DNA of 64,000 nt, taken from NCBI GenBank assembly GCA_001038565.1, contig LFJO01000003.1, positions 82,427-146,426 on the forward strand. Direction: 5' to 3'. A program made the translations under genes and the position numbers. The notes below the pieces were generated by a model. It saw only the letters and a program-made list of their open reading frames with translations, searched no databases and was not told the DNA's origin. Below are positions 18,289 through 26,875 of the stretch, one piece after another (positions within the stretch are counted from its first letter, which is position 1; every line of letters begins with the position of its first letter). Source of the DNA: Alkalihalobacillus pseudalcaliphilus (GTDB taxonomy: Bacteria > Bacillota > Bacilli > Bacillales > Bacillaceae_D).

Positions 18289-18340
18289 TTGGAGCTCTAA
18301 CTGATTGATTGGTAGAAGAAATCTTTGAGGGGGAAATGTA

Positions 18341-19978
18341 ATGGGTAGAAGTTATCTTCTTTTGTTGGCTTTAACTTTAAGTATATTATTAATGGCATGC
18401 TCTGATACTGAATCAGGACAAGATTCTGTTGATGAAAATGGTACGGTCACAATTACAACAGCACGTGTGTTAGATGATGGCACGGTATTTAAAGATGGAG
18501 AAAATGTGCATGATAATGTCGTTACAAGATGGGCAGAAGAGGAATTAGGTATTCAATTTGTAACAGAATGGACGCAGCCTAATGATGAACAATTTAATAC
18601 CCAATTGCGCTTAATGATGTCTTCAAGAGAGAAGTTACCTGATGTATTTTTAGTGTCAAACAATAATATAAAGGCCGATTTACTTGAATCAGGACAAGTC
18701 ATGACAATTGATCAAGCGATTGAGCAGCATGCAACACCGAGACTTAAAGAATTATTTGAAAGATTTCCAGAAGCTTTCTATCCTTCAACAAACGATGGTG
18801 ATAGATATGGTATCCCAAGGTATTCTGGTGGAAATGGCTCGGATACATTACTTTGGTTAAGACAGGATTGGTTGGATCAATTTAATCTAGAAGCACCGCA
18901 AACGATAGAAGAATTAGAAGAAGTGATGGAAGTATTTGTGAATGAAGATCCAAATAATTCGGGTAGGAATGATACGATCGGACTTACTTTGGCAGCGGGG
19001 GATAATGGGTTTAGAGGCGGTAATATTGCAGATGCGAGTTGGGTTTTTGGAGCTTATGGCGATTATGTGCCTGGTGCTTGGAGCCAAGCTACAGATGGTT
19101 CCTTAGTTTACGGTTCCATTCAACCCAGCATAAAAGAAGGCTTAGCCAAATTAAGAGAATGGTATGGAAATGGTTATCTAGCAACAGATTTTGCAATCTT
19201 AAGTGCAGGTGATGCACAGGAAAGTTTTATCTCGGGAAGGTCTGGTATAATGGCGGCTCCACCATGGGCACATGGTTATCCTATTGGGGAAATTGCTCAA
19301 GTTGTTCCAGATGCAGTGGTAAAACCATTTGAACATGTAACGGGACCAAATGGGCAAGCTGGTAGAAGAGGGGAAGGCCTCATTGTGGGCTCGTTTTTAT
19401 TTAATAGTGAATTCGAGCATCTCGATAAGTTTTTTGAATATTGGGATGCCATTATCGGTTACACACTTGGAGAATCCGATTACTTTGAATATGGGTTATT
19501 TGAAGGGTATGACTATGTTTTGCAAAATGGTGATCCCGTATATAATATCGATGAATTTGAAGAAATTACAGGAGAAAAACATGTCGATCCAGGTAGATAT
19601 TTTTTACCAACGAATGTTCCTACGATTCCGTTTGAAATGTATAGTCTCTTAGAAGAGTTTCATGACACAGGTAGAGAGCCTACTAACGGGTATGAAGCGG
19701 GGTTAGCAGGTAGAGATCCGGATTATATTGAAGCTGCTGCGATTGTAAATAAACAAAATGATATACGTATTGTTCAGGAATTTACAGGACCACCTACGGA
19801 AACGATGGTGAGTAGAACGGAGCATCTAGAAAGAATGGAAGACGAGTTATTTGCCGATATTATCTTAGGCAATAAACCGTTAGAGGCTTTTGATGATTTT
19901 GTAGATGAATGGAAACGTGCAGGTGGTGATCAAATCACGATAGAGGTCAATGAATGGTATGATTCTGTACGTGATTAA
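18341..19978 (+). CDS. lplA: Extracellular oligosaccharide-binding lipoprotein (LplA type)
   Basis: This is the solute-binding part of an ABC importer of the LplA/YtcQ family. A signal peptide ends in the lipobox LLMAC, so Cys20 is lipid-anchored outside the membrane. The mature part has the large family-1 binding fold with many Asp, Glu, Trp and Tyr residues; 545 residues is normal for the type. The ATG follows GAGGGGGAAATGTA. Together with the two permeases and GH67 it matches the aldouronate uptake clusters known in Paenibacillus (lplA-lplB-ytcP-agu67A). The ATP-hydrolysing subunit is not encoded here; such systems usually share an MsmK-type ATPase. Confidence 0.9.
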   Translation: MGRSYLLLLALTLSILLMACSDTESGQDSVDENGTVTITTARVLDDGTVFKDGENVHDNVVTRWAEEELGIQFVTEWTQPNDEQFNTQLRLMMSSREKLPDVFLVSNNNIKADLLESGQVMTIDQAIEQHATPRLKELFERFPEAFYPSTNDGDRYGIPRYSGGNGSDTLLWLRQDWLDQFNLEAPQTIEELEEVMEVFVNEDPNNSGRNDTIGLTLAAGDNGFRGGNIADASWVFGAYGDYVPGAWSQATDGSLVYGSIQPSIKEGLAKLREWYGNGYLATDFAILSAGDAQESFISGRSGIMAAPPWAHGYPIGEIAQVVPDAVVKPFEHVTGPNGQAGRRGEGLIVGSFLFNSEFEHLDKFFEYWDAIIGYTLGESDYFEYGLFEGYDYVLQNGDPVYNIDEFEEITGEKHVDPGRYFLPTNVPTIPFEMYSLLEEFHDTGREPTNGYEAGLAGRDPDYIEAAAIVNKQNDIRIVQEFTGPPTETMVSRTEHLERMEDELFADIILGNKPLEAFDDFVDEWKRAGGDQITIEVNEWYDSVRD

Positions 19979-19992
19979 TAGGTAGTCTGTTC

Positions 19993-20040
19993 ATGGTGTG
20001 AACGATTTTAAAGAAATTGGAATTGTTCACACCATTTTTA
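19993..20040 (+). terminator. Intercistronic attenuator hairpin between lplA and lplB
   Basis: ATGGTGTGAAC (19993-20003) and GTTCACACCAT (20025-20035) form a perfect 11-bp stem with a 21-base loop, followed by TTTTA. Placed between a binding-protein gene and its permease genes, it probably stops part of the transcripts so that more binding protein is made. Confidence 0.75.
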
Positions 20041-20078
20041 TTAGGTTAATACTTCTTTTGGTACAAGGAGGAGATTAT

Positions 20079-21032
20079 GTGCAGAGCCAATCAGTTGTTA
20101 AGAAAGAATTACATAAAAAAAATCAAAAGAAAAAGCAGAAATGGAACTTTAAACGAACATGGCAATTACATGTTTTATTAATTCCAGCCCTGATTCTTGG
20201 ACTTATATTTCAATATGGTCCCATGTTTGGCATTATCATGGCGTTTCAGGATTATAAGCCTTGGTTAGGTTTTTTTGATTCCCAATGGGTCGGTTTTGAA
20301 CACTTCCGAACGATGTTGGAATACGATTATGCGAGACAAGTCATTTGGAATACGTTAATCATTTCTTTATTAAAAATGATTTTTGGTCTCATTGTACCGA
20401 TTACGGTTGCGTTACTTTTAAATGAAATGTACAAAATAGTCGTCAAGAGAACAGTTCAAACGATTATTTATTTACCTTATTTTCTCTCCTGGGTTATTTT
20501 AGGTGGAATTTTGCTAGATTTACTTTCACCCGATGGGGGACTTGTTAATCAAGGTCTAGCGTGGTTTGGTGTTGATCCGATCTTTTTCTTAGGAAGTAAT
20601 GATTGGTTCCGAACAACGGTGATAATCAGTGATTTGTGGAAGGAAACTGGTTTTAATACGATAGTATTTTTAGCTGCTATTACGGCGGTTAATCCTAGTT
20701 TATACGAAGCCGCGGTAGTGGATGGGGCAAATCGTTGGAAACAGACTCTTTATATTACATTACCGGCGATGTTACCAATCATTATTGTTGTTGGAACGTT
20801 ATCTTTAGGAAACGTACTAAATGCCGGATTTGATCAAATTTTTAACCTATACAATCCACTTGTGTATCAAACAGGTGATATTATTGATACTTATGTTTAT
20901 CGTGTTTCGTTAGTCAGTGGAGACTTTAGTTATGGTACAGCTGTAGGTTTGTTTAAATCAGTGATTAGCCTATTTCTAATTATTATCGGTTATCGTTTGG
21001 CCTACAAATATGCTAATTGGAGAATTTTTTAG
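20079..21032 (+). CDS. lplB: ABC sugar permease (LplB type)
   Basis: This is the first of two membrane subunits of the oligosaccharide importer. After a Lys-rich cytoplasmic start (KKELHKKNQKKKQKWNFKR) there are six membrane helices, and the EAA loop contacting the ATPase reads YEAAVVDGANRWKQTLYITLP at about residues 208-228. I chose GTG 20079 because AAGGAGGAG lies five bases before it and the resulting 317 residues match LplB; a longer frame opens at 19998 but runs through the hairpin. The second permease follows at 12 bases. Confidence 0.92.
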   Translation: MQSQSVVKKELHKKNQKKKQKWNFKRTWQLHVLLIPALILGLIFQYGPMFGIIMAFQDYKPWLGFFDSQWVGFEHFRTMLEYDYARQVIWNTLIISLLKMIFGLIVPITVALLLNEMYKIVVKRTVQTIIYLPYFLSWVILGGILLDLLSPDGGLVNQGLAWFGVDPIFFLGSNDWFRTTVIISDLWKETGFNTIVFLAAITAVNPSLYEAAVVDGANRWKQTLYITLPAMLPIIIVVGTLSLGNVLNAGFDQIFNLYNPLVYQTGDIIDTYVYRVSLVSGDFSYGTAVGLFKSVISLFLIIIGYRLAYKYANWRIF

Positions 21033-21044
21033 GAGGGATAACCT

Positions 21045-21926
21045 ATGCGTATGTATAAAACGAAAAGCTATACAATTTTTACGATTTTTAATTATAGCTT
21101 TTTAATTATCTTGGCTGTACTATGCATACTTCCACTTATCCATATTTTTGCCGTATCATTAAGTGGGAGTGGGGCTGCTGCGGCTAATATCGTATCTTTT
21201 TGGCCAGTTGATTTTACATTAGATGCTTATGAACGGACGATTGCTAATGAGAACTTTATCCGCTCGTTTATCATTTCTCTCGTTCGAGTTATTTTAGGTA
21301 CAGTCATATCTATGGTTGCCTTATTATGTGCCGCTTATTCTTTATCTAAATACGATCATGAGTTTAAAGGTCGAAAATTATATGTCTGGTTTTTTATTTT
21401 GACGATGTTGTTTAATGGTGGATTAGTACCAACCTACATGGTTGTGACAGGCTTAGGTTTAACAAATACGATTTGGGCGTTAGTTTTACCAACCGCTATT
21501 AATGCTTTTAATTTAATATTACTATTAAACTTTTTTAGAACATCGGTACCCAAATCTTTAGAGGAATCAGCATTAATTGATGGTGCTAACCATATTCAAA
21601 TTTTCATAAAAATATATTTACCCATTGCGATACCTGCGATTGCTACCGTTTCACTTTTTACGATGGTTTTTCATTGGAATTCTTGGTTTGATGGAATGAT
21701 TTATAATAATGATGCTAGGAATTATCCGTTGCAAACATTTTTACAGACGATTATCGTGCAACAAGATTTTAGTCAAATCACAGACGCAGAGACGTTACGA
21801 AATTTATCGCAAAGAACTGTTCAATCTGCTCAGATTTTTATCGCTGCTTTACCGATGTTACTCGTCTATCCGTTTATTCAAAAGTATTTTGTAAAAGGAA
21901 TTGTATTAGGAGCGGAGAAAGAGTAA
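21045..21926 (+). CDS. ytcP: ABC sugar permease (LplC/YtcP type)
   Basis: The second membrane subunit of the importer, 293 residues with six helices. The EAA loop reads LEESALIDGANHIQIFIKIYLPIA at about 177-200. It follows the first permease with its own AGGAGGGATAACCT site. Family proteins act as a heterodimer with LplB-type permeases and a shared ATPase. Substrate is inferred to be a xylan-derived acidic oligosaccharide from the GH67 neighbour. Confidence 0.92.
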   Translation: MRMYKTKSYTIFTIFNYSFLIILAVLCILPLIHIFAVSLSGSGAAAANIVSFWPVDFTLDAYERTIANENFIRSFIISLVRVILGTVISMVALLCAAYSLSKYDHEFKGRKLYVWFFILTMLFNGGLVPTYMVVTGLGLTNTIWALVLPTAINAFNLILLLNFFRTSVPKSLEESALIDGANHIQIFIKIYLPIAIPAIATVSLFTMVFHWNSWFDGMIYNNDARNYPLQTFLQTIIVQQDFSQITDAETLRNLSQRTVQSAQIFIAALPMLLVYPFIQKYFVKGIVLGAEKE

Positions 21927-22009
21927 ATGTCTATCCAACCCACAAGTCGAGCATGAACTAGAAACTGATATTCAGTGATTATGATTGAGAATTAAAAGAG
22001 GTGAGTACA

Positions 22010-22393
22010 TTGATCGAATCCTTGTCGATTCATCATGTGAGTTTGGCAGTTACAGATATCGAACAGGCTAAATATTTTTACGGGAAGTTGTTAGGGTTTC
22101 CTGAAATAAAACGACCTAATTTTTCTTTTCCAGGAGCATGGTATCAAGTGGGGGAACAACAGCTTCATTTAATTGTGCAGCCAAAATCTGAGACATTACG
22201 GACAGGTACAATCGATTCGAATGAAGGGCATTTTGCTATTCGTGTGAAAAGTTATGACAAGACGTTATACGAATTAAAAAGTAAAGGAATAGAGGTCGTA
22301 GAAAAGCCGTTGAGTATGAGTGGCTTTGCACAGATTTTTTGTATGGATCCAGATAGGAATATCATAGAGTTTAATGTGGAGCAGGGTCACTGA
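22010..22393 (+). CDS. VOC (glyoxalase/bleomycin resistance) family protein
   Basis: This 127-residue protein has the paired beta-alpha-beta-beta-beta modules of the vicinal oxygen chelate fold. Likely metal ligands are His in IHHVSLAV near the start, His and Glu in the middle and Glu in NIIEFNVEQ near the end. The start may be TTG 22010 behind AGAGGTGAG or GTG 22001, which overlaps that site. It lies 83 bases after the permease gene and may belong to the same unit. The reaction is unknown; isomerase, lyase or dioxygenase roles all occur in this superfamily. Confidence 0.8.
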   Translation: MIESLSIHHVSLAVTDIEQAKYFYGKLLGFPEIKRPNFSFPGAWYQVGEQQLHLIVQPKSETLRTGTIDSNEGHFAIRVKSYDKTLYELKSKGIEVVEKPLSMSGFAQIFCMDPDRNIIEFNVEQGH

Positions 22394-22435
22394 GGAGTAT
22401 GAAGAATGAGTGTCGAAAAAAGAAGGCTACAATAA

Positions 22436-22474
22436 CGGAAAAACCGATGATTGATAAAAATCACCGGTTTTTTT
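22436..22474. terminator. Bidirectional terminator between VOC and Gfo/Idh genes
   Basis: GAAAAACCGATGATT pairs with AATCACCGGTTTTTTTC apart from one mismatch. A-runs and T-runs on either side allow it to end the right-going VOC unit and the left-going dehydrogenase unit. Confidence 0.82.
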
Positions 22475-22504
22475 CGGGAACTTTTTTGTTTTGGGTTTAT
22501 AAGG

Positions 22505-23614
22505 TTAGAGCATCTTTTCCTTTTTGGTCGGAAATTGATAGTGTAACGGAAAGGCCTCTGGTTTTTCGCATGTACTATTTAGATGATAGTAGGCTCCTTC
22601 TCTTGAAGCATCTAGAAATCCATGCATTGCATCGAGAACATGATAAGCTAATGTTTCATTGGCTCGATGGTTGCGTTTTTGTTGAATGGCTTCAATCATA
22701 TCCGCTAAACCAATCCCACGACTATTTTTCGTATATCTATGGGTTAAAGGCACTTGATTAAACTGATGATCATCCCGTTTTCTTATTAAAACAGGTCCAT
22801 CAAAGGTATTAGGGTCTGGTACGAGCATTGTCCCTTTTTCACCATACACCTCGATTTTTGGGAGCGTAGAACCACCAAAAATATCAAAGCTTGTTGTCAT
22901 GTTACCCATTACACCAGATTCGAAATCAATAATACCGGATATATGTGTTGGTGTGTGAACGGTAAGTGTTCTTGGGTTTTGACCAGCAGTAATGGTGCGT
23001 TTGGGAAAACTGATTCTAGCAGATGAAGCAATTCTTTTTATTGGTCCTAACATGGAAACGAGTGCCGTTAAATAATAGGGCCCCATATCAAACATCGGAC
23101 CGCCACCGTTCTCATAATAGAAATCAGGGTTCGGATGCCAATGCTCATGTCCACGACTCATCATACTGGCTGTTACACCTATTGGAGTTCCGATTTCATT
23201 TTGATTGATCAGGTGAATAGCCGTCTGAATACCTCCACCTAAAAAAGTGTCAGGGGCACTTCCTATCCGTAAGTTCTTCTCTTCAGCTAGCTTTATTAAT
23301 TGAATACCTTCTTCACGAGTTACTGTAAGTGGTTTTTCGGTGAAAACATGCTTATTGGCTTGCAATACTTGCATACATACTTGTGCATGGGCTTTTGGAA
23401 TCGTAAGATTTACGATCACTTCAATTTCTTTATCTTCAAGTATTTCTTCTATCGTATAGGCTTTTACATTGAATCGTTCAGCTTGTGCTTTTGTCCGTTT
23501 AAAATCTAAATCTGCACAGCCTACAAGTTCAAAATGCTCAAATGTCGTGCAATTCTCAAAGTATATAGAACTTATATTGCCACAACCAATTAAGCCTACT
23601 TTCATTTTTTCCAT
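22505..23614 (-). CDS. Gfo/Idh/MocA-family dehydrogenase (second in the operon)
   Basis: An NAD(P)-dependent sugar oxidoreductase. The Rossmann motif GLIGCGNIS opens the protein and the catalytic-type Lys lies in FTEKPLT near residue 95. The C-terminal substrate domain includes ENGGGPMFDMGPYYLTAL at about 169-186. The 369 residues are normal. It starts at ATG behind AGGAGGTAACT. It is the last gene of a left-going operon with a LacI regulator, another Gfo/Idh protein and a ThuA-like protein; such sets handle keto-sugar or glycoside conversion, but the substrate is not readable. Confidence 0.9.
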   Translation of the reverse strand: MEKMKVGLIGCGNISSIYFENCTTFEHFELVGCADLDFKRTKAQAERFNVKAYTIEEILEDKEIEVIVNLTIPKAHAQVCMQVLQANKHVFTEKPLTVTREEGIQLIKLAEEKNLRIGSAPDTFLGGGIQTAIHLINQNEIGTPIGVTASMMSRGHEHWHPNPDFYYENGGGPMFDMGPYYLTALVSMLGPIKRIASSARISFPKRTITAGQNPRTLTVHTPTHISGIIDFESGVMGNMTTSFDIFGGSTLPKIEVYGEKGTMLVPDPNTFDGPVLIRKRDDHQFNQVPLTHRYTKNSRGIGLADMIEAIQQKRNHRANETLAYHVLDAMHGFLDASREGAYYHLNSTCEKPEAFPLHYQFPTKKEKML

Positions 23615-23628
23615 AGTTACCTCCTGGG

Positions 23629-24354
23629 TTATTGACTGTCTCCCATACCTGTATATATTGGCTTGGTTCCTTCATCTTTGACCGAATATAACTTTTTACC
23701 TTCTGCTGCCCAAAGAAAACCTCTCCGCATAATCGTAGATACCTCAGGCATAGCGATAATATTGGAAACATGTCCTAAAGAGTTATAAAAGACACGCCCC
23801 ACACCCCAACGCTTTGTCCATACTACAGGCATATCAACGGCTGTATTTTTTGTATGTGGTCCTTCAATGACTGGAAAACGTGTCGTTGCCAAAATTTCAT
23901 TTGCAGGATCGACATGTAAATAATATTGTTCACTTTTTACTTTGAAATCAGAGAGGCCATCTAACAACGGGCTAGAAGAATGCTTGATTTCGACTGTATA
24001 TTCCACACCATCATTACCGGGGTGAGCTACCCAGTTACCCCCCGTCATAAACTGCCAATCTACATTATTTCGAAAAGAGTCACACATGCCTCCGTGACAA
24101 CCAGCCAAACCAACACCACTGATTACGGCCGCTGATATATTTTGTACATACTTTTTCTCAATCTCTCCCATCGTCCAATGAGGGACAATCAAATCCAGTG
24201 ATTGCAACTTTTCGGGATCGGCATAGGATTCAAGAGAATTTGAAACCTCAACCTCAAATCCTTCTTCTATTAATATATCATTAAAAATATTGGCAACTTG
24301 TTCTGGTTCATGCCCATCCCAGCCACCCCAAACGATTAATGCTTTTTTCTTCAT
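23629..24354 (-). CDS. ThuA-like family protein
   Basis: This 241-residue protein has the class-I glutamine amidotransferase-like fold of the ThuA family (KKKALIVWGGWDGHEPEQ at the N-terminus, GLAGCHGGMCDSF at about 95-107, and VVWTKRWGVGRVFYNSLGH near 195). ThuA proteins occur with Gfo/Idh dehydrogenases in disaccharide pathways that pass through 3-keto intermediates, as in rhizobial trehalose use. I place the start at ATG 24354, behind GGAGAGGAAGG; an upstream extension of 19 residues is unlikely. It lies between two Gfo/Idh genes. Confidence 0.88.
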   Translation of the reverse strand: MKKKALIVWGGWDGHEPEQVANIFNDILIEEGFEVEVSNSLESYADPEKLQSLDLIVPHWTMGEIEKKYVQNISAAVISGVGLAGCHGGMCDSFRNNVDWQFMTGGNWVAHPGNDGVEYTVEIKHSSSPLLDGLSDFKVKSEQYYLHVDPANEILATTRFPVIEGPHTKNTAVDMPVVWTKRWGVGRVFYNSLGHVSNIIAMPEVSTIMRRGFLWAAEGKKLYSVKDEGTKPIYTGMGDSQ

Positions 24355-24386
24355 AAAACCTTCCTCTCCTATATATATTATTATTT

Positions 24387-25550
24387 TTAGAGTGTGGAAA
24401 CCTGCACCCATGATTTTTGTGAGATCGATTTCTCCACAGCTTCTAATACTTGTTGACTTTTCACGCCATCATAAAAATTTGGGTTAGGTAATCGGTTTTC
24501 ACGAATGGCTTTCATAAATTCAACAAAGGCATGAATAAATGTATGTTCATAACCAATTGGGTGTCCGGTTGGCCACCAGTGACTTGAAAAAGCGTGTGGT
24601 TCATCTGTCACATATACCCTTCTATATCCCTGTACATCTTTACTATCATCAACAAAGTAGACTTGTAACTCGTTCATTCTTTCAAAGTCAAAAATGACAC
24701 TTCCTTTACTTCCGTTAATCTCAAAGGAGTTGGTGCTTCGGTGTCCCGTTGCAAATCGGGTAGCCTCAAAGCTTCCGAGTGTACCATTAGTAAACTTCGC
24801 TAAAAACAGTGTTGCATCATCGACGGTAACAGGTCCTGTTTCCATTCCAGACTGAGCTGTTGCTGTTAATCCTGCCATATCAGTAGGCAAGGGACGCTCT
24901 TTTATAAAAGTATCACTCATTCCGATTACCTCACTGATATCTCCAACAAGGTAATGGGCTAAATCGATTAAATGTGCACCAAGGTCACCGAGAGCACCTG
25001 AGCCAGCAACATCTTTTTGTAAGCGCCAAACGAGCGGGAAGTTAGGATCGATAATCCAATCTTGTAGAAACCATGCTCTGAAGTGATAGATTTTTCCTAA
25101 ACGACCTTCGTCTATTAACTTTTTGGCAAGCATCACAGCAGGAGCAAAACGATAATTATAACCAACCATATGCTTAATACCGGCTTGTTCGGCTGCCTCG
25201 AGCATTTCTCTAGAATCTGCTAAAGTAAGTGCCAACGGCTTTTCACAGTAAATATGTTTACCGGCTTTTGCAGCTTCAATGGCGATGTCTTTATGTACAT
25301 CGCTTGGTGCATTAATATCAATGAGGTCAATGTCATCATTATCAATTAAATCTTGCCAGTTTGTCGTATAAGATTCCCATTGATATTGATTAGCAGCTTG
25401 AGATACGGCCTCATGGTTACGTCCTGCAATTACTTTCATAATTGGACGAATATGATCGGGAAAGAATAAAGGTAAATCCTTATAGGCATGGCTATGTGCT
25501 TTCCCCATGAATTTGTAACCAACCATTCCAATATTAATCTCTTTCATCAT
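24387..25550 (-). CDS. Gfo/Idh/MocA-family dehydrogenase (first in the operon)
   Basis: An NAD(P)-dependent oxidoreductase of 387 residues. The nucleotide-binding start is GMVGYKFMGKAHSHAY, a common variant in myo-inositol or glycoside dehydrogenases, and the catalytic-type Lys is in YCEKPLAL near residue 100. GALGDLGAHLIDLAHYL at about 188-204 forms the usual substrate pocket helix with conserved Asp and His. Its start overlaps the stop of the LacI-type gene (ATGA), so the two are translationally coupled. Confidence 0.92.
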   Translation of the reverse strand: MMKEINIGMVGYKFMGKAHSHAYKDLPLFFPDHIRPIMKVIAGRNHEAVSQAANQYQWESYTTNWQDLIDNDDIDLIDINAPSDVHKDIAIEAAKAGKHIYCEKPLALTLADSREMLEAAEQAGIKHMVGYNYRFAPAVMLAKKLIDEGRLGKIYHFRAWFLQDWIIDPNFPLVWRLQKDVAGSGALGDLGAHLIDLAHYLVGDISEVIGMSDTFIKERPLPTDMAGLTATAQSGMETGPVTVDDATLFLAKFTNGTLGSFEATRFATGHRSTNSFEINGSKGSVIFDFERMNELQVYFVDDSKDVQGYRRVYVTDEPHAFSSHWWPTGHPIGYEHTFIHAFVEFMKAIRENRLPNPNFYDGVKSQQVLEAVEKSISQKSWVQVSTL

Positions 25551-26587
25551 TTAAAACTCCTTTCAATCTGATTATTGCTGGAAGCCCTTACAATAAGTTC
25601 TACCGGCAATTTAAGCTGCATCGTTTCAGTTACTTTGCTGTTTACTTTATTTAAGACATGCTCAGCGGCCAGTTCACCCATTTTAAAGAAAGGAACACGA
25701 ACGGAAGTTAAGGTGGGATGGATGATGCTTGCGATATCTGAATCATCATAACCAACGATAGCGTAATCCTTTCCTACATAGATGCCTTGATCATAAAGAC
25801 CTTGAATAAGCCCGACAGCCATACGGTCATTCGCTGCAAAGATAGCATCAAACTCTTTGATTATAGGAGCAATCTCCTTTGCTTTTTCAACCCCACTTTT
25901 ACGGCTGTAGTTCCCATAAAATAATGAATGTTCATTCATTTTTAAATCTCTTGAATGTAAGGCATCTTGATAACCAACAAGACGGTCTAAACTATTGGAA
26001 TAGGTTTTAGGACCATTTAAGAAAATGATTCGTTCAAATCCTTGTTCTAATAAGTGTGATACAGCTTGATAACTGCCTTCTTGGTGTTTGGCATCGATGT
26101 AATGAAAGTGACTCGTTTGAAATGTCTGGTTGATAAGACAGTATGGTAAGTCGAGCCGGTGCAATTCCTCTATAGCAAACTTTTCACCGTCAACATCATG
26201 GGAGCCTAAAATAATGCATCCATCTATTTTTTTTGAGGAAAAAAATTGTGTGTAATTTCTAAACTGATCTTGAGGTTGAAAGATTAATTGTAATCCATAG
26301 TTGGCAGAAGCTAATTGGTCACCAATGCCACTAATAATCTCTGAGAAATAATAGGTTGAAAGCAAATGCCGTACTTTAGGTAGGTAAGGGACAATAACTC
26401 CAATTGTATGGCTTTTACTGGTAGCTAAGTTTTGAGCTAAGGTGTTAGGGTAATAATGTAATTGCTTAGCAGCTTGAAGGACTTTTTCTTTGGTTTCTTG
26501 TTTTAGCGGTAGGATATTATTAAACACTCGTGAGACGGTTGCTTCAGAAACACCTGCTAACTTTGCTACATCTTTCCTTGTTGCGAT
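25547..26587 (-). CDS. LacI-family repressor with apparent AUC start
   Basis: The DNA-binding helix-turn-helix VAKLAGVSEATVSRVFNN is encoded in frame from 26569 downwards, followed by the hinge and the sugar-binding periplasmic-like domain. The only ATG/GTG/TTG start in the open frame is GTG 26527, which would remove most of the helix-turn-helix. Upstream of it the frame opens at a TGA (26588-26590), immediately followed by ATC (26585-26587), six bases after a perfect GGAGGTG. From ATC the protein is 346 residues and reads (M)ATRKDVAKLAGVS, exactly a normal LacI start. A promoter and a palindromic operator lie just upstream. Either AUC is used as a weak start or an ATG-to-ATC change has disabled the repressor. 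Confidence 0.85.
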   Translation of the reverse strand: MATRKDVAKLAGVSEATVSRVFNNILPLKQETKEKVLQAAKQLHYYPNTLAQNLATSKSHTIGVIVPYLPKVRHLLSTYYFSEIISGIGDQLASANYGLQLIFQPQDQFRNYTQFFSSKKIDGCIILGSHDVDGEKFAIEELHRLDLPYCLINQTFQTSHFHYIDAKHQEGSYQAVSHLLEQGFERIIFLNGPKTYSNSLDRLVGYQDALHSRDLKMNEHSLFYGNYSRKSGVEKAKEIAPIIKEFDAIFAANDRMAVGLIQGLYDQGIYVGKDYAIVGYDDSDIASIIHPTLTSVRVPFFKMGELAAEHVLNKVNSKVTETMQLKLPVELIVRASSNNQIERSFK

Positions 26588-26613
26588 TCAAATCACCTCC
26601 GAATTTATATAAA

Positions 26614-26627
26614 TGTACGCGTGTTCA
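26614..26627. promoter_or_regulatory. Palindromic LacI-family operator at the repressor promoter
   Basis: TGTACGCGTGTTCA has the central palindrome ACGCGT and the general shape of LacI/CcpA-family sites; it matches the cre consensus at 12 of 14 positions. It touches the -10 box of the repressor gene, so it is well placed for autoregulation of the four-gene operon. Confidence 0.55.
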
Positions 26628-26655
26628 TTTTATATGATATGTCAGAAAATTTCAA
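26627..26655 (-). promoter_or_regulatory. Promoter of the lacI-type operon
   Basis: On the minus strand TTGAAA (26650-26655) and TAAAAT (26627-26632) are separated by exactly 17 bases, a strong SigA-type arrangement. Transcription would start near 26620, about 20 bases before the GGAGGTG site. Confidence 0.65.
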
Positions 26656-26870
26656 TAGCGAGATTCAGATAATTAATTAGTATAGGAAGCAAACGAACTG
26701 TATGGTTTTGAAAAAGTTGTTGTAGTGGGGAAAAGAGAGGACATTCAGAGTGGAAGCTTGAATCGCTGGGTTATGAGATTTTGCAAGTACTGACTCACTT
26801 AGTTTCGAGGAGGAGGTGATGAAACATAGGGTTGAGAGTTGGTAAACAGAGAGCGAGCCCGAGTATACGA
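26656..26870. other. Gene-free stretch, nothing recognised
   Basis: Between the lacI-type promoter and the repeat copy at 26876 I see no supported gene, hairpin or known regulatory element. The short open frame on the minus strand at 26677-26877 lacks a ribosome binding site. Confidence 0.5.
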
Positions 26871-26875
26871 GAAAC

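Noticed and set aside
22399-22761. 120-codon open frame across the VOC-Gfo/Idh junction
   Set aside because: Runs through the bidirectional terminator and then antisense to the Gfo/Idh gene.
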